Positions 1 to 8,472 of a stretch of 64,000 nucleotides of DNA are shown piece by piece. Each line of letters starts with the position of its first letter. Position 1 is the first letter of the stretch. The notes below the pieces were generated by a model. That model was not told where the DNA came from. It saw only the letters and a list, made by a program, of their open reading frames with translations, and ran no database searches. The position numbers and the translations under genes are program-made. Source of the stretch: Phytomonospora sp040655735 (GTDB taxonomy: Bacteria > Actinomycetota > Actinomycetes > Mycobacteriales > Micromonosporaceae); assembly GCF_040655735.1 (NCBI RefSeq), contig NZ_JBFAKK010000004.1, forward strand, positions 124,001-188,000. The letters are read 5' to 3'.

Positions 1-759
1 GGCCGCGCGGGCCTCGCGCAGTTCGGGGACGCGTTCCTTGAGCCGCGACTCCAGCCGCCGGGTGCGCTCGATCTGGTCGGAGGCGGCGGCGATCTCCTCC
101 TCGCCGACGGCGCCGAGCTCGGCGAGCTGCCGGTCGAGCTGATCAAGGCCGCCCTTGGCGGCGCTGGCGCGGGTGTTGGCCTGCTGGCCGATCTTCTTGT
201 ACACGTCCAGGCCGAGCAGGTTCTCCAGGATCTTCTGGCGCTCGGCGTTCTTGGCGCGCAGGAACTCCGCGAAGGCGCCCTGCGGCAGGACGACGCACTT
301 GGTGAACTGGTCGTAGGGCAGGCCGATGACCTGCTCGACGCGCGCGGCCATCTCCGATGGCGAACCGGCCAGGACCTGGCCGAGCTTGGCGGCGTCGACC
401 TCGTCGATCTTCGAGACGTCGACGCCCTCGGGGATGCGTTCGAGGCCCGCGCTGAAGGTCGACACGTCCCCTTTGGAGTTGCGGCGGACGACACGGGTGG
501 CCACATAGCGCTTGCCGCCGGCGGCGAAGATCAGCCGGACCCGGGCCTCACCGGTCGAGGGCGCCAGGGCGTCGCGCACGCCGGTGCCGTTCCAGCGCGG
601 GACCTTGCCGTAGAGGGCGAAGCAGATCGCGTCGAGGACGGTCGACTTGCCCGCGCCGGTCGGGCCGACCAGGGCGAAGAAGTCGGTGTCGGTGAAGTCG
701 AGGGTCGTCTGCTTGCGGAACGCGGCGAAGCCGATCACGTCGAGCCGAAGCGGCCTCAT
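1..759 (-). CDS. sbcC: Exonuclease SbcC, N-terminal part (runs off window)
   Basis: ATPase subunit of the SbcCD (Mre11-Rad50-like) nuclease that opens and processes hairpin and blocked DNA ends. The 253 visible residues hold a Walker A GPTGAGKST at about 32-40, a Q-loop region (VVLPQGAFAEFLRA) near residue 155, and then an Ala/Arg/Glu-rich helical stretch that is the start of the long coiled coil. The C-terminal Walker B half lies beyond base 1. The ATG overlaps the sbcD stop as ATGA, the usual coupled sbcD-sbcC order. What is seen is a normal N-terminal half; function follows from the family. Confidence 0.93.
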   Translation of the reverse strand, partial: MRPLRLDVIGFAAFRKQTTLDFTDTDFFALVGPTGAGKSTVLDAICFALYGKVPRWNGTGVRDALAPSTGEARVRLIFAAGGKRYVATRVVRRNSKGDVSTFSAGLERIPEGVDVSKIDEVDAAKLGQVLAGSPSEMAARVEQVIGLPYDQFTKCVVLPQGAFAEFLRAKNAERQKILENLLGLDVYKKIGQQANTRASAAKGGLDQLDRQLAELGAVGEEEIAAASDQIERTRRLESRLKERVPELREARAA

Positions 760-1910
760 GAGCTGGCCTCGTCGTACAGCTTGTCGAACAACTCGGCCAC
801 CTTCTCGTCCTCGTACCCGTTGTCGGTCAGGTAGTCCCCGAACAGTTCGCGCGGGGACCGCCCGGCCCGTCTCGCCACGGACTTGCCCGCGCCCCCGTCG
901 AGCATGCTCGGATCGATGCGGACCTCGACGGCGTTGGGGAACAGCTCCTGGACCTCCTCGCGCAGGCCCGCGCGCGGCTTCTCCTTGATGTAGACGCGCA
1001 GCAGTGCGTCGGCGTCGATGCGGCCGTCGGCCTTTTCCTTCTTGAGGCCTTCGAGTTCGCCCCGGTAGGTGCGCAGCTTGGCGGCGCTCTTCAGCGGCAC
1101 GTGCCGCACCACCGCAGGGGTGGAGACGGTCACGTCGATCATGAGCACGCCCGGCACGGCGTCCTCCTCGCCGAAGTCGACGATGATCGGCCCGCCCGAG
1201 TAGCGGATCGGGCACGGCCCGTCGATGCGCTGTCGCTTGTGGATGTGCCCGAGAGCGACGTAGTGCGTCGTCGGCGGGAAGATCGTCGCCGGGATGTTGT
1301 AGGAGGCCACCGTGTGCGCCTCGCGCTCGGTGCGGCCCAGTTTCGACCCGTAGACGGTCAGGTGCCCGGTGACCAGGTTGACCGCGTTCTTGTCGAAACC
1401 GCCGGTGAGCGCGGCGAAGAGGCGGCGGACGTGGTCGGCATAACTCTGGTCGGCCTCGGCGGCGGTCAGCTCGAACATCTCCGTGGCGCGCACGGCGTAG
1501 CGCTGGGAGATGAAGGGCAGGGCGGCGCAACGCCAGGCCTCGCCCTCGCGGGTGGTGCCGCCGACCAGGTGGTCCTTGGCGGTGCCGATCTTGCCGCGCA
1601 CGATGATCCCGGCGGCCTCGGCCCAGGTGCGCAGGGCGTCGATGGCCGGGCCGTTGTCGTGGTTGCCGGCGATGGCGATCACGTCGGCGCCGGTCCCGCG
1701 CAGTGCGCTGAGGCTGTCGTAGAGCAGGGCTTCGGCCTGGGCCGACGGCGCGGAGGTCTCGAAGAGGTCGCCGGCCACGATCACCAGGTCGGGCTTGTCC
1801 CGCTCGGCGATCTCGACCATCTCCCTCATCACGGCCCGCTGCTCGGGCAGTCGCGACTGTCCCTTGAGGACCTTGCCAAGATGCCAGTCCGAGGTGTGCA
1901 GAATGCGCAC
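756..1910 (-). CDS. sbcD: Exonuclease SbcD (Mre11-like nuclease subunit)
   Basis: Metallophosphoesterase nuclease subunit that cuts DNA ends under control of SbcC. The 384-residue protein starts with the phosphodiesterase motif SDWHLG (D8, H10), followed by GD (47-48), GNHD (82-85) and a later GHIH metal-binding motif; these supply the two-metal site. The start is GTG; a weak GAGG lies about ten bases upstream. Length is normal for actinobacterial SbcD. It is the first gene of the sbcD-sbcC pair, and the pair reads away from the RNB nuclease gene on the same strand. Confidence 0.95.
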   Translation of the reverse strand: MRILHTSDWHLGKVLKGQSRLPEQRAVMREMVEIAERDKPDLVIVAGDLFETSAPSAQAEALLYDSLSALRGTGADVIAIAGNHDNGPAIDALRTWAEAAGIIVRGKIGTAKDHLVGGTTREGEAWRCAALPFISQRYAVRATEMFELTAAEADQSYADHVRRLFAALTGGFDKNAVNLVTGHLTVYGSKLGRTEREAHTVASYNIPATIFPPTTHYVALGHIHKRQRIDGPCPIRYSGGPIIVDFGEEDAVPGVLMIDVTVSTPAVVRHVPLKSAAKLRTYRGELEGLKKEKADGRIDADALLRVYIKEKPRAGLREEVQELFPNAVEVRIDPSMLDGGAGKSVARRAGRSPRELFGDYLTDNGYEDEKVAELFDKLYDEASS

Positions 1911-2032
1911 TTTAGGTAGACCTCACCGTCTCGATGCCGTTGTTCGCTTGGGTATTACCGCACTGTCCGCGCCGCTCGCACCGCCCCTGCTCCCAGCACT
2001 GTACGGGCTGTGACCGCGCAGGCGCGCGGGCC

Positions 2033-3460
2033 TCACGCGGGGGTGAACTCGACCCTTCTGCGCTCGGTGTCGGCGACCGTCAGCCGGACTCTCAGCCGCT
2101 CGCCGAGGGGCAGGCCCTCGCCGGCGCAGCGCGCGATCACGGCGGGCTCGGCGATCTGCACGCGACCGGCGGGCTTGCGGTCCTCGACGTCGATCACCAC
2201 CGAGTCGAACTCCTCACCGATCCGGGGCGACAGCACGGTCGCCTCGACCAGGTCCACCGCGGCGCGCTCGACGCTCCCGGCCCGCCGTCCGGAGACCGCC
2301 ATCTCCCGCGGCAGCGCCTCCAGCGCCTCGCGCACCCACGCGGGGACCTCCCGCCCGGCGCTCAGCGCAAGGCAGACCTCGGTGGTGTAGCGGTCGACGA
2401 GACGGCGCAGGGGTGCGGTGACGTGCGCGTACGGCGCGGCGACCGCCGAGTGCGTGCTCAGCTCCGGGCGCGTGCCGTCGAAGGCCTCGTAGCCCGAGCC
2501 GCGCAGCAGCATCATCGACTCCTGCAAGAAGGCGGCGTGCTTGGTCCGGGACGGGTCGAGACCGGCGACGACCTCGCCGTAGCGGGCGCCTTTCGGCCAC
2601 GGCACGTCCAGGCCGAGCGCGACCCGGCGCACCTTCGCCAGGTCCTGTTCGGACGGCTGCGGCAGAACCCGCAGGACGCCGACGCCGCCGTCGAGCATCA
2701 TCCGTGCCGCCGCGATACCGGTGAGCAGGGAGATCTGGGCGTTCCAGCCCTCGGCCGGCATCGGGAAGCGGAACTCCAGGCGAAAGCCGCCGTTCTCGCC
2801 GACGACCTCCTGCTCGGCGGTAGGGATGCTCACGCCGCCGCGGGCGCGTTCGAGCACCTGCCGCAGGGGGCCGACCTCGGACAGCAGCACGAAGGTGTCC
2901 TCGGCGGTGCCGGCGTCGAGGGCCTCCTGGACCGCGCGGTACTCGTGGCGTCCCCGGCTGCGGACCAGCGCGCGGGAGACTTCGGCGGAGGCGATCTCAC
3001 CGGTGGCGTCGAGGTCGATCCGCCACAGCGCGGCCGGGCGGGTCTCGCCCGGCAGCAGGCTGGCCGCGCCCTCGGACAGCGCGCGCGGATGCAGCGGGAC
3101 GTTGCCGTCGGGCAGGTAGACGCTCTCGCCGCGCAGGTGCACCTCGGCGTCGAGCGCACCGCCGGGAGTGACGAAGGAGCCGACGTCGGCGATGGCGTAC
3201 CAGACCCGGAAGCCCTCGCCGGCCCGCTCGATGTGCATGGCCTGGTCGAGGTCCATGGACCCTGGCGGATCGACCGTCAGCAGCGGGATGTCGGTGCGGT
3301 CGGGATGGTCCGGGAGCGGCCGGGCCGCGGCCTGGCGGGCCTCGGTCTCGGCGGCCTCGGTGAACTCCACCGGAAGCCGCATTTCGGCGCGGATGCGGGC
3401 GAAGCCCTCGGTGAGGTCGGGCTGGACGGCATCGGCGACCTGGAGGATGCGGCGAGGCAT
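2033..3460 (-). CDS. RNB-domain ribonuclease (RNase II family)
   Basis: Predicted 3'-5' exoribonuclease. The 475-residue protein is dominated by an RNB catalytic domain: the active-site signature DPPGSMDLDQA (D64, D70, D72) is followed by the typical YAIADVGSFV strand and the LRGESVYLPDGNVPLHP segment. The C-terminal end (residues about 400-475) carries a small beta-rich piece that may replace the S1 domain. It is shorter than RNase R or RNase II because the N-terminal cold-shock domains are absent, as in many actinobacterial RNB proteins. The last Asp of the usual D-x-DD pair is Gln (LDQA). Activity is inferred from the family. Confidence 0.88.
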   Translation of the reverse strand: MPRRILQVADAVQPDLTEGFARIRAEMRLPVEFTEAAETEARQAAARPLPDHPDRTDIPLLTVDPPGSMDLDQAMHIERAGEGFRVWYAIADVGSFVTPGGALDAEVHLRGESVYLPDGNVPLHPRALSEGAASLLPGETRPAALWRIDLDATGEIASAEVSRALVRSRGRHEYRAVQEALDAGTAEDTFVLLSEVGPLRQVLERARGGVSIPTAEQEVVGENGGFRLEFRFPMPAEGWNAQISLLTGIAAARMMLDGGVGVLRVLPQPSEQDLAKVRRVALGLDVPWPKGARYGEVVAGLDPSRTKHAAFLQESMMLLRGSGYEAFDGTRPELSTHSAVAAPYAHVTAPLRRLVDRYTTEVCLALSAGREVPAWVREALEALPREMAVSGRRAGSVERAAVDLVEATVLSPRIGEEFDSVVIDVEDRKPAGRVQIAEPAVIARCAGEGLPLGERLRVRLTVADTERRRVEFTPA

Positions 3461-3467
3461 ACCGACG

Positions 3468-3473
3468 AGACTA
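3468..3473 (-). promoter_or_regulatory. -10 element of a probable leaderless promoter (RNB gene)
   Basis: On the minus strand TAGTCT stands 7 bases before the ATG of the RNB gene, and there is no Shine-Dalgarno sequence. This geometry places the transcription start at or next to the start codon. Confidence 0.5.
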
Positions 3474-3526
3474 GGCGCTGGGTATGACGGAAACGCGCAA
3501 GCGCGCGAAACGGCGGATCCGCGCGG

Positions 3527-4087
3527 TCACTTCCTTCGGCGCGGGCGCTTTTCGGCGGCTCGGCGAGCGGCCGGTGCGGCGGCCTCGGTCGCGGGCGTGT
3601 TCTCCTTGGCGCCCTTGCGATCCCGGGCCCGGCCGCGGAGCCTGACGGGGATGAGGACGGTGGCCAGGAGCACCGCGAAGATTGCGATCACGCTGAACGT
3701 GCGGGCCGACTGCACCGGGTGGCCCACGGGGTAGACGCGGCCGTACTTCTCGTCGGCCTTGCGGTCCTCATCGGTACGGCGCTCGACGGCGACCTCGCCC
3801 GACAGCGCGGACATGGAGTACACCGCCACGTCCTCCCGCCACGGTTCACCGGTGACCTTGTCGGTCCAGGTCACCTCGGCCCGGCACTCGTAGGGGGCGC
3901 CGAACCAGGACGGCGCGCAGTTCTCCACGCGCGCCGTCCCGGTCAGGATGGCCCAGCCGCTCGCCGAGCCGAGGCGTTCGAGGCCGGACAGCGCGACACC
4001 GCCCACGGCGAGTGCCGCCGCGGTCCAGACGACGAAGATCGCCGGGGACACCCACTTCTTCGCCGTCGTGCGTCCGGGTTCGGCCAT
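3527..4087 (-). CDS. Hypothetical membrane protein of the ESX-like operon
   Basis: Unrecognised 186-residue protein with two membrane segments. The first (about 13-34) follows a short basic N-terminus, the second lies near residues 130-150, and the loop between them (about 95 residues) contains two cysteines (NCAPSW and YECRAE) that could form an exported disulfide. The tail is very basic (RLRGRARDRKG and a final KRPRRRK), consistent with a cytoplasmic end. It starts 2 bases after the stop of the large ESX-like gene, so it is the last gene of that four-gene operon. A role at the membrane for the ESX-like proteins is inference from position only. Confidence 0.72.
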   Translation of the reverse strand: MAEPGRTTAKKWVSPAIFVVWTAAALAVGGVALSGLERLGSASGWAILTGTARVENCAPSWFGAPYECRAEVTWTDKVTGEPWREDVAVYSMSALSGEVAVERRTDEDRKADEKYGRVYPVGHPVQSARTFSVIAIFAVLLATVLIPVRLRGRARDRKGAKENTPATEAAAPAARRAAEKRPRRRK

Positions 4088-4089
4088 GC

Positions 4090-5103
4090 CTACTCGTCCT
4101 TGCCGCCGTTGATGTTCTCCTCGCCTTCCTTGTACGCCTTCGCGCTCTCCTTGCCGGTCTTCTGCGCGTAGGAGTCGTTGAGGGCGCCCGGGGCGTCGCC
4201 GAACTTGCTGTTGAAGTCGCCGATCGGCTCGGTGAACTTCTTCAGCGAGGAGCTGTTCACCAGGTCCTGGATCCCCTTGATCTTCAGCCTCTGCGGGCTG
4301 GTCTTGACCGCGCGGTCGGCCCAGTTGTGCATGGCCTGCGAGCGGTCGCCGAGCGTCTTGGCGACCTTCTTGCCGGTCTCGCCGAGCTTCTCGAACTTCG
4401 CCACGAAGCGCTTGATGATCGTCAGCAGCTTCGCCATGCGCTTGGTCAGGTTGCTCGCGGTGATCGTGAGGTCGACGCCGAGGCTGGTGAAGAACGCCGC
4501 CATGGAACCGCCGAGGGTGGGCCCGGCGGCGGCCGCGGCGACGATCGCCTGGGTGATGATGCGGCTGACGAAGGAGGCGATCATGTCGAACACGATCGCG
4601 CGTTCGGTCGCCACGACCATCCCGGCGATGGCCACGCCCTGACCGACGTCGTCGGAGTGCGACGCCATGGCCCGCAGGCCGGCGATGTAGTCGCGCGCGT
4701 TGGACCGGTAGCCCTCGGCGGCCTCGCCGGCCCAGGTCGAGATCCCGCCGAGGGCGGTCTCGTAGTTCTGGGCGGTGGTGCTCATCTGCTTGGCGATGTT
4801 GCCCCAGGTCTGCGACACGGCGGTGATGGCGGCGGGGTCGCCGGTCAGCATTTCGAGGGGCTCGCGGATCCAGGCGATGTGCTCCATGAGCCAGCCGACG
4901 CCGGCCTTGACGATCTCGCCGAGGGGGTTGAGCGCCATGCCCAGCAGGTCGAGGCCGACCGACAGGCCGTCGACGGCGAGGGTGACCCAGTCGGTCTTGC
5001 CGTCCTGGCCGATGTCCTTCCAGGCGCTGTAGCCGCTGTCGAGCAGCCCGGCGCCGGCGGTTCCCGAGGGGCCCTTGTTCTCCGCGATCAGTGGGTTCGT
5101 CAC
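4090..5103 (-). CDS. Large alpha-helical ESX/WXG-associated protein
   Basis: Helical protein of 337 residues with no assigned enzymatic motif. The GTG start (VTNPLIAENKG) overlaps the stop of the upstream small gene as GTGA; a longer in-frame reading to base 5256 is rejected because it runs antisense-like Arg/His-rich sequence over that gene. Residues about 85-150 (ITAVSQTWGN, ALGGISTWAGEAAEGY) contain W-x-G-like turns typical of WXG/ESX helical hairpins, followed by hydrophobic Ala/Gly-rich segments around 175-215 that may insert in a membrane. The Lys/Glu-rich tail is probably flexible. Context suggests a type VII secretion substrate or chaperone partner, but no ESX ATPase is in the window. 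Confidence 0.75.
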   Translation of the reverse strand: MTNPLIAENKGPSGTAGAGLLDSGYSAWKDIGQDGKTDWVTLAVDGLSVGLDLLGMALNPLGEIVKAGVGWLMEHIAWIREPLEMLTGDPAAITAVSQTWGNIAKQMSTTAQNYETALGGISTWAGEAAEGYRSNARDYIAGLRAMASHSDDVGQGVAIAGMVVATERAIVFDMIASFVSRIITQAIVAAAAAGPTLGGSMAAFFTSLGVDLTITASNLTKRMAKLLTIIKRFVAKFEKLGETGKKVAKTLGDRSQAMHNWADRAVKTSPQRLKIKGIQDLVNSSSLKKFTEPIGDFNSKFGDAPGALNDSYAQKTGKESAKAYKEGEENINGGKDE

Positions 5104-5423
5104 TTGAAGATCCCCGCCCCGTTCACGTCGTCCCACATCTGCGTGATGGCCGTCTCGGTGGCCATGTAGCACTCGTTGTTGGCCTCGACGCTCTTGTGGA
5201 AGGCCGCGGCGAGCTCGGCGGCCTGCTTCATCATCTCGCCGGTGTCGCCGACGCACATCTCCAGGATGGGCGGGACCAGGCCTTGCAGGAACAGGCCGTA
5301 GGCCTCGAACCCGCCGAAGCCGACCTGCTCGGCGGCGTCCTTGCAGCGCTCGACCTCGGACTTGAGCGAGCTCAACGGCGTCAGGTGGGCGCTGAGCTCC
5401 TCGGGTGACACTTCGAAACTCAT
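5100..5423 (-). CDS. Small ESX/EspC-like secreted-type protein
   Basis: Helical protein of 107 residues with the size and layout of WXG100/EspC proteins: two long helices around a Gly-rich turn (VGFGGFEAYG, residues about 34-43) and a WDD near the C-terminus. Such proteins are usually exported as dimers by type VII systems. Its ATG overlaps the YbaB-like gene stop, and its own stop overlaps the start of the large partner gene, so the three are translationally coupled. The canonical central WXG is replaced by GFGGF, so assignment to the broader EspC-like group is tentative. Confidence 0.75.
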   Translation of the reverse strand: MSFEVSPEELSAHLTPLSSLKSEVERCKDAAEQVGFGGFEAYGLFLQGLVPPILEMCVGDTGEMMKQAAELAAAFHKSVEANNECYMATETAITQMWDDVNGAGIFK

Positions 5424-5878
5424 GACCGGTACCGTCCCTGTCCGTACGGGTCGTAGCCGTACCCTCCGGGGGAGCCGCGGCCGTCGTCCGGCTCGTCCTC
5501 CTCGATGTCGGGCATCGTGCTCTTGAGGAAGTTCATGGCGTCGGTGTCCTCACCGACCACGTTCGACATGATGTCGAGCATCTTCGCCGAGGCCTCGCGC
5601 GTCGCCGTCCGATAGGCCTCCATGAGCGCCGCCGTCAGCTGCGCGGGGGCTGCTCCCTGCGTGCGCGGCGAGAACCACGCGGACATGAGGACGCCGGAGG
5701 GGTTCACCGTCACGGTGACCAGCCCTGCCCGGTCGCTCGCCTCGACGTTGGCGCGCGCGAGTTCGGCCGTGGCCTCCTCGCTGCTGGCGCGAAGCGCGGC
5801 GATCCGCTGATCCTGCTGCCGGAGCCACTCGTCGGGGTCGAGCAGCTTGCGGTTGAGCCCCTCGATGGGGTCGGTCAT
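5420..5878 (-). CDS. YbaB/EbfC-like DNA-binding family protein
   Basis: 152-residue protein resembling the YbaB/EbfC nucleoid-associated family. An N-terminal helix (residues 1-45, Glu/Arg/Ala-rich) leads to the beta-sheet core VTVTVNPSGVLMSAWFS (about 54-70) and a second helix (AALMEAYRTATREASAKM). A disordered acidic then Gly/Tyr-rich tail (EEDEPDDGRG, GGYGYDPYGQG) follows. YbaB-like proteins regularly open small ESX/WXG operons in actinobacteria, as here. A strong GGAGGAGA lies 5 bases before the ATG. DNA binding is the family role; for these ESX-linked members it has not been shown. Confidence 0.8.
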   Translation of the reverse strand: MTDPIEGLNRKLLDPDEWLRQQDQRIAALRASSEEATAELARANVEASDRAGLVTVTVNPSGVLMSAWFSPRTQGAAPAQLTAALMEAYRTATREASAKMLDIMSNVVGEDTDAMNFLKSTMPDIEEDEPDDGRGSPGGYGYDPYGQGRYRS

Positions 5879-5938
5879 CGTCTCTCCTCCCAGGTACTGC
5901 CAGCGGCACAGTAACCCCGGAGCGCAAACCCCGACGGT

Positions 5939-5968
5939 GCCCGCGAGGTCCGTGACGGACGCGCGGGC
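5939..5968 (-). terminator. Hairpin terminator after the HerA-type gene
   Basis: GCCCGCG (5939-5945) pairs with CGCGGGC (5962-5968), with an inner GTCCG/CGGAC stem. It sits directly behind the stop of the gene ending at 5976 and before the ESX-like operon. No T-run follows, as is common in high-GC hosts. Confidence 0.55.
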
Positions 5969-5975
5969 CCACCGG

Positions 5976-7715
5976 TCAGAACGGGATGTCGTCGTCCTCG
6001 TCGGTCAGGGCGAAGGGATCGACCTGACCGGTCGCCGAGCGCAGTGTCGAGGTCGGCGGCTCCCCGGCCTCCTGCGGACGGGTCGCCCAGGCGGGGAAGG
6101 GGAACTCGACGACGAGCGGGACCGGAAGTTCCGGCTGCGCGACGAACATCGTGCCGGGCTTGGCCATGAGCACGCGCTGACGCTGCGAACTGGGCAGGAA
6201 GCCGTACTCCGGCCGGCCGGCCTCGGCCGGGTCGAGGCGGCCCACGACGCGGATCGCGCTGTTGGCGGCGATGCGGCGCTCGACCTCGCTGGCGGTCTGC
6301 TGCGCGCCGACCAGGATGACGCCGAGGGAGCGGCCGCGCTCGGCGATGTCGAGGAGGATCTCCTTGATGGGGCTCGTACCGTCCCGGGGCGCGTACTTGT
6401 TGAGCTCGTCGAGGACGACGAACTGGAGCGGGCGGGCGCTGCCGGCCTTCTCCTTGCGCTCGAACTCCGTGCGCAGGACGACGCCGACGACGAAACGCTG
6501 CGCGCGGTCGGGAAGGTTGTGCAGGTCGACGACGGTGACCTGGGCGCCGTCCTCGGTGGACACGCCGTGCGCCCGGCGCGGCGGGAGATCCCCGCGGACG
6601 AGGCGGCCGATGTCGCGCTTGGAGTTGATCATCCGGCGGATGAAGGCGTTGACGGTGCCCATGCCCATCGCGCTACCGGCCCACTGGCCGCGCGTGTCCT
6701 CGTCGCCGAGGCGCTCGACGAGCAGGTCGACGAGGTCGCCGTAGGAGCGCAGGAGCACACCGTCGACCACGGCCGCGCCGTCGTCCTTCGGCTCCGCCTC
6801 GCGGGCCAGGCGGGCCGCGACCTGACCGACGACCATCGTGTACTGCTGGCGCTCGTCGTCGCCGTCGGCGAAGACGTAAGGGAGCAGCCGCTGCTGGCAG
6901 AACTCCGCGACCGTCCAGTAGAAGGACTCCACGCCCGTGGTGCGGCAGGCCACGTCCGGTGTGCCGTTGCGGTCGCCCTCGCGCGGGGGAGCGAAGACCG
7001 TCACCGAGGCGAACGGCCCGGCGGTGAGGCCGAGCCGCTGGTACTGGGTGCGCAGCTTGTCGTCGAGGTGCTTGTTGGGGTGGTCGAGCAGGAGAAGGTC
7101 CTCGCCCTTGACGTTGAAGATGAGGACCTTGGTGTTGACCGCCTCGGCGCCGAGGGCGTCGGAGTGCAGCAGCGAGTAGAGCAGCCAGGTCGCGAAGCTC
7201 GTCTTGGTGGCCACGCCGGAGATGCCCGAGATGGACACGTGCGCGCCGCGGCTGCCGTCGAGGAAGTCGGCGTTGAGGTAGACCGGTTCGCCGTCGCGGC
7301 CCAGGCCCAGCGGCACCATCCTGACCATGCGGTCGAAGTAGAGCGCCGCCGAGCGCGCCTCACCGGTGGCGCGGTAGACCGCGTCGCCGGGACGCGGCGG
7401 CACGAACACCTCCGGCTCGACACGGGTCACGGTGATCTCGGCGGCCTCCTGCACCTGCGCGGGCAGCATGCCCTCGCTGATCAGGAAGACGTCGGAGTCG
7501 AACTGGGCGCCCTCATGGCGGGCCCGCACCGAGGTGACCACCCCCGAGACGGTGACCGGGTCGCGGCCGGGCACCTCGCGCGAGGTCGTCACGACGTCAT
7601 CGAGTTGCAGGTACTCGCCCTCGGTCACGGCCACCCAGAACGACAGGGGGGTCGCGTCCTCGGTGCCGAGCACCCGCCCGACGGGCCTCGCGTCCAGCTC
7701 AGTCACGGAGGTCAT
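5976..7715 (-). CDS. HerA/FtsK-type ATP-binding protein
   Basis: P-loop ATPase of the HerA group, 579 residues. The N-terminus (about 10-110) looks like the HAS beta-barrel of HerA; the P-loop is GISGVATKTS (about 164-173), a variant lacking one Gly; Walker B is FVVLDELNK near residue 430; then come the sensor segment LVGAQQTASEVERRI and the arginine-finger-like VVGRLDPAEAG. HerA proteins form hexamers that pump DNA, often with NurA; no NurA is adjacent. The listed ATG has almost no gap to its GAGAGG; a GTG nine bases further in has better spacing and may be the true start. An ESX EccC role is unlikely because there is only one ATPase core and no membrane anchor. Confidence 0.85.
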   Translation of the reverse strand: MTSVTELDARPVGRVLGTEDATPLSFWVAVTEGEYLQLDDVVTTSREVPGRDPVTVSGVVTSVRARHEGAQFDSDVFLISEGMLPAQVQEAAEITVTRVEPEVFVPPRPGDAVYRATGEARSAALYFDRMVRMVPLGLGRDGEPVYLNADFLDGSRGAHVSISGISGVATKTSFATWLLYSLLHSDALGAEAVNTKVLIFNVKGEDLLLLDHPNKHLDDKLRTQYQRLGLTAGPFASVTVFAPPREGDRNGTPDVACRTTGVESFYWTVAEFCQQRLLPYVFADGDDERQQYTMVVGQVAARLAREAEPKDDGAAVVDGVLLRSYGDLVDLLVERLGDEDTRGQWAGSAMGMGTVNAFIRRMINSKRDIGRLVRGDLPPRRAHGVSTEDGAQVTVVDLHNLPDRAQRFVVGVVLRTEFERKEKAGSARPLQFVVLDELNKYAPRDGTSPIKEILLDIAERGRSLGVILVGAQQTASEVERRIAANSAIRVVGRLDPAEAGRPEYGFLPSSQRQRVLMAKPGTMFVAQPELPVPLVVEFPFPAWATRPQEAGEPPTSTLRSATGQVDPFALTDEDDDIPF

Positions 7716-7719
7716 CCTC

Positions 7720-8472
7720 TCACCCGGCTGTGACAGCGCGCACGTAGCGCAGGATCAGGTTGCCGTCGGCGTGGAAAGCGTGGGCGAGACGCAGCGAGCG
7801 GACCGGGGAGGCCGGGCCCGCGGTGATGCGGCCGGCACCCGCTCCCGCCAGCAGCGGGGCGAGCGTGAGGCACAGTTCGTCGAGGGAATCGGCGGCGGTC
7901 AGCTCGCCGAGGATGTGCGGCCCGCCCTCGCACAGCATCTGGTTCAGGCCGCGCTCGGACAGTTCCCGCCTCATGGTGGCGAAGTCCACAGTCGACTCTC
8001 CGCAGTCGACGATCTCGGCCACCTCCGACAGGGCCCCGCGCCGCTCCGAGGGAGCGTTGGCGCTGGTGAAGACCAACGGCCGCACGGGCGCGCGGGTGAA
8101 CAGGGGAGAGGCCGGGTCGAGGTCGAGGGCGGCGCTGACGACGGCCATCACCGGCTGCTCGGCCAGATCGTGATCGCGGCGCCACGCGACGCGCTTCTCG
8201 TCGAGGCGCAGGTCCTCGTACCCCTCCGCGCGGACCGTCCCGGCGCCGACGACGAGCACGTCGCAGAGCATGCGCAGGATCTTGAACACGCGCTTGTCGG
8301 CGCCGCTCGACAGGCCGGCCGACTCGCCCTCGACCGTCACCGCGCCGTCGGCGCTGGTGACGAAGTTGACCCGCAGGTGCGGCAGGTTCCGGTCGGGCTG
8401 CTCGTAGTGCGCGATGAGCTCTTCGTCGGACAGCTCGATGGGGGCGTCGGCGGGCCACAGGCGCGAGATCAT
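7720..8472 (-). CDS. RibD C-terminal-type (pyrimidine) reductase family protein
   Basis: 250-residue protein with a single RibD_C/dihydrofolate-reductase-like fold. Recognisable segments are LRVNFVTSADGAVT (about 32-45), the nucleotide-binding DVLVVGAGTVRAE (about 72-84), LCEGGPHILGELTA near 170 and the closing YVRAVTAG. In riboflavin synthesis this domain reduces the ribosyl side chain with NADPH; stand-alone copies in actinobacteria often have other or unknown substrates, and no other rib genes are nearby. The ATG overlaps the stop of the K+ channel gene (ATGA), so the two are co-transcribed. Confidence 0.85.
   Translation of the reverse strand: MISRLWPADAPIELSDEELIAHYEQPDRNLPHLRVNFVTSADGAVTVEGESAGLSSGADKRVFKILRMLCDVLVVGAGTVRAEGYEDLRLDEKRVAWRRDHDLAEQPVMAVVSAALDLDPASPLFTRAPVRPLVFTSANAPSERRGALSEVAEIVDCGESTVDFATMRRELSERGLNQMLCEGGPHILGELTAADSLDELCLTLAPLLAGAGAGRITAGPASPVRSLRLAHAFHADGNLILRYVRAVTAG

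Noticed and set aside
1934..3487. A 517-codon plus-strand frame opposite the RNB gene
   Set aside because: Composition is Arg/Gly/Ala/His-rich as expected for an antisense shadow, and the minus strand encodes an intact RNB catalytic signature.
5976..7715. EccC-type ATPase of a type VII secretion system
   Set aside because: Only one ATPase core, no N-terminal membrane helices and a HerA-style barrel at the N-terminus; proximity to the ESX-like operon is not enough.
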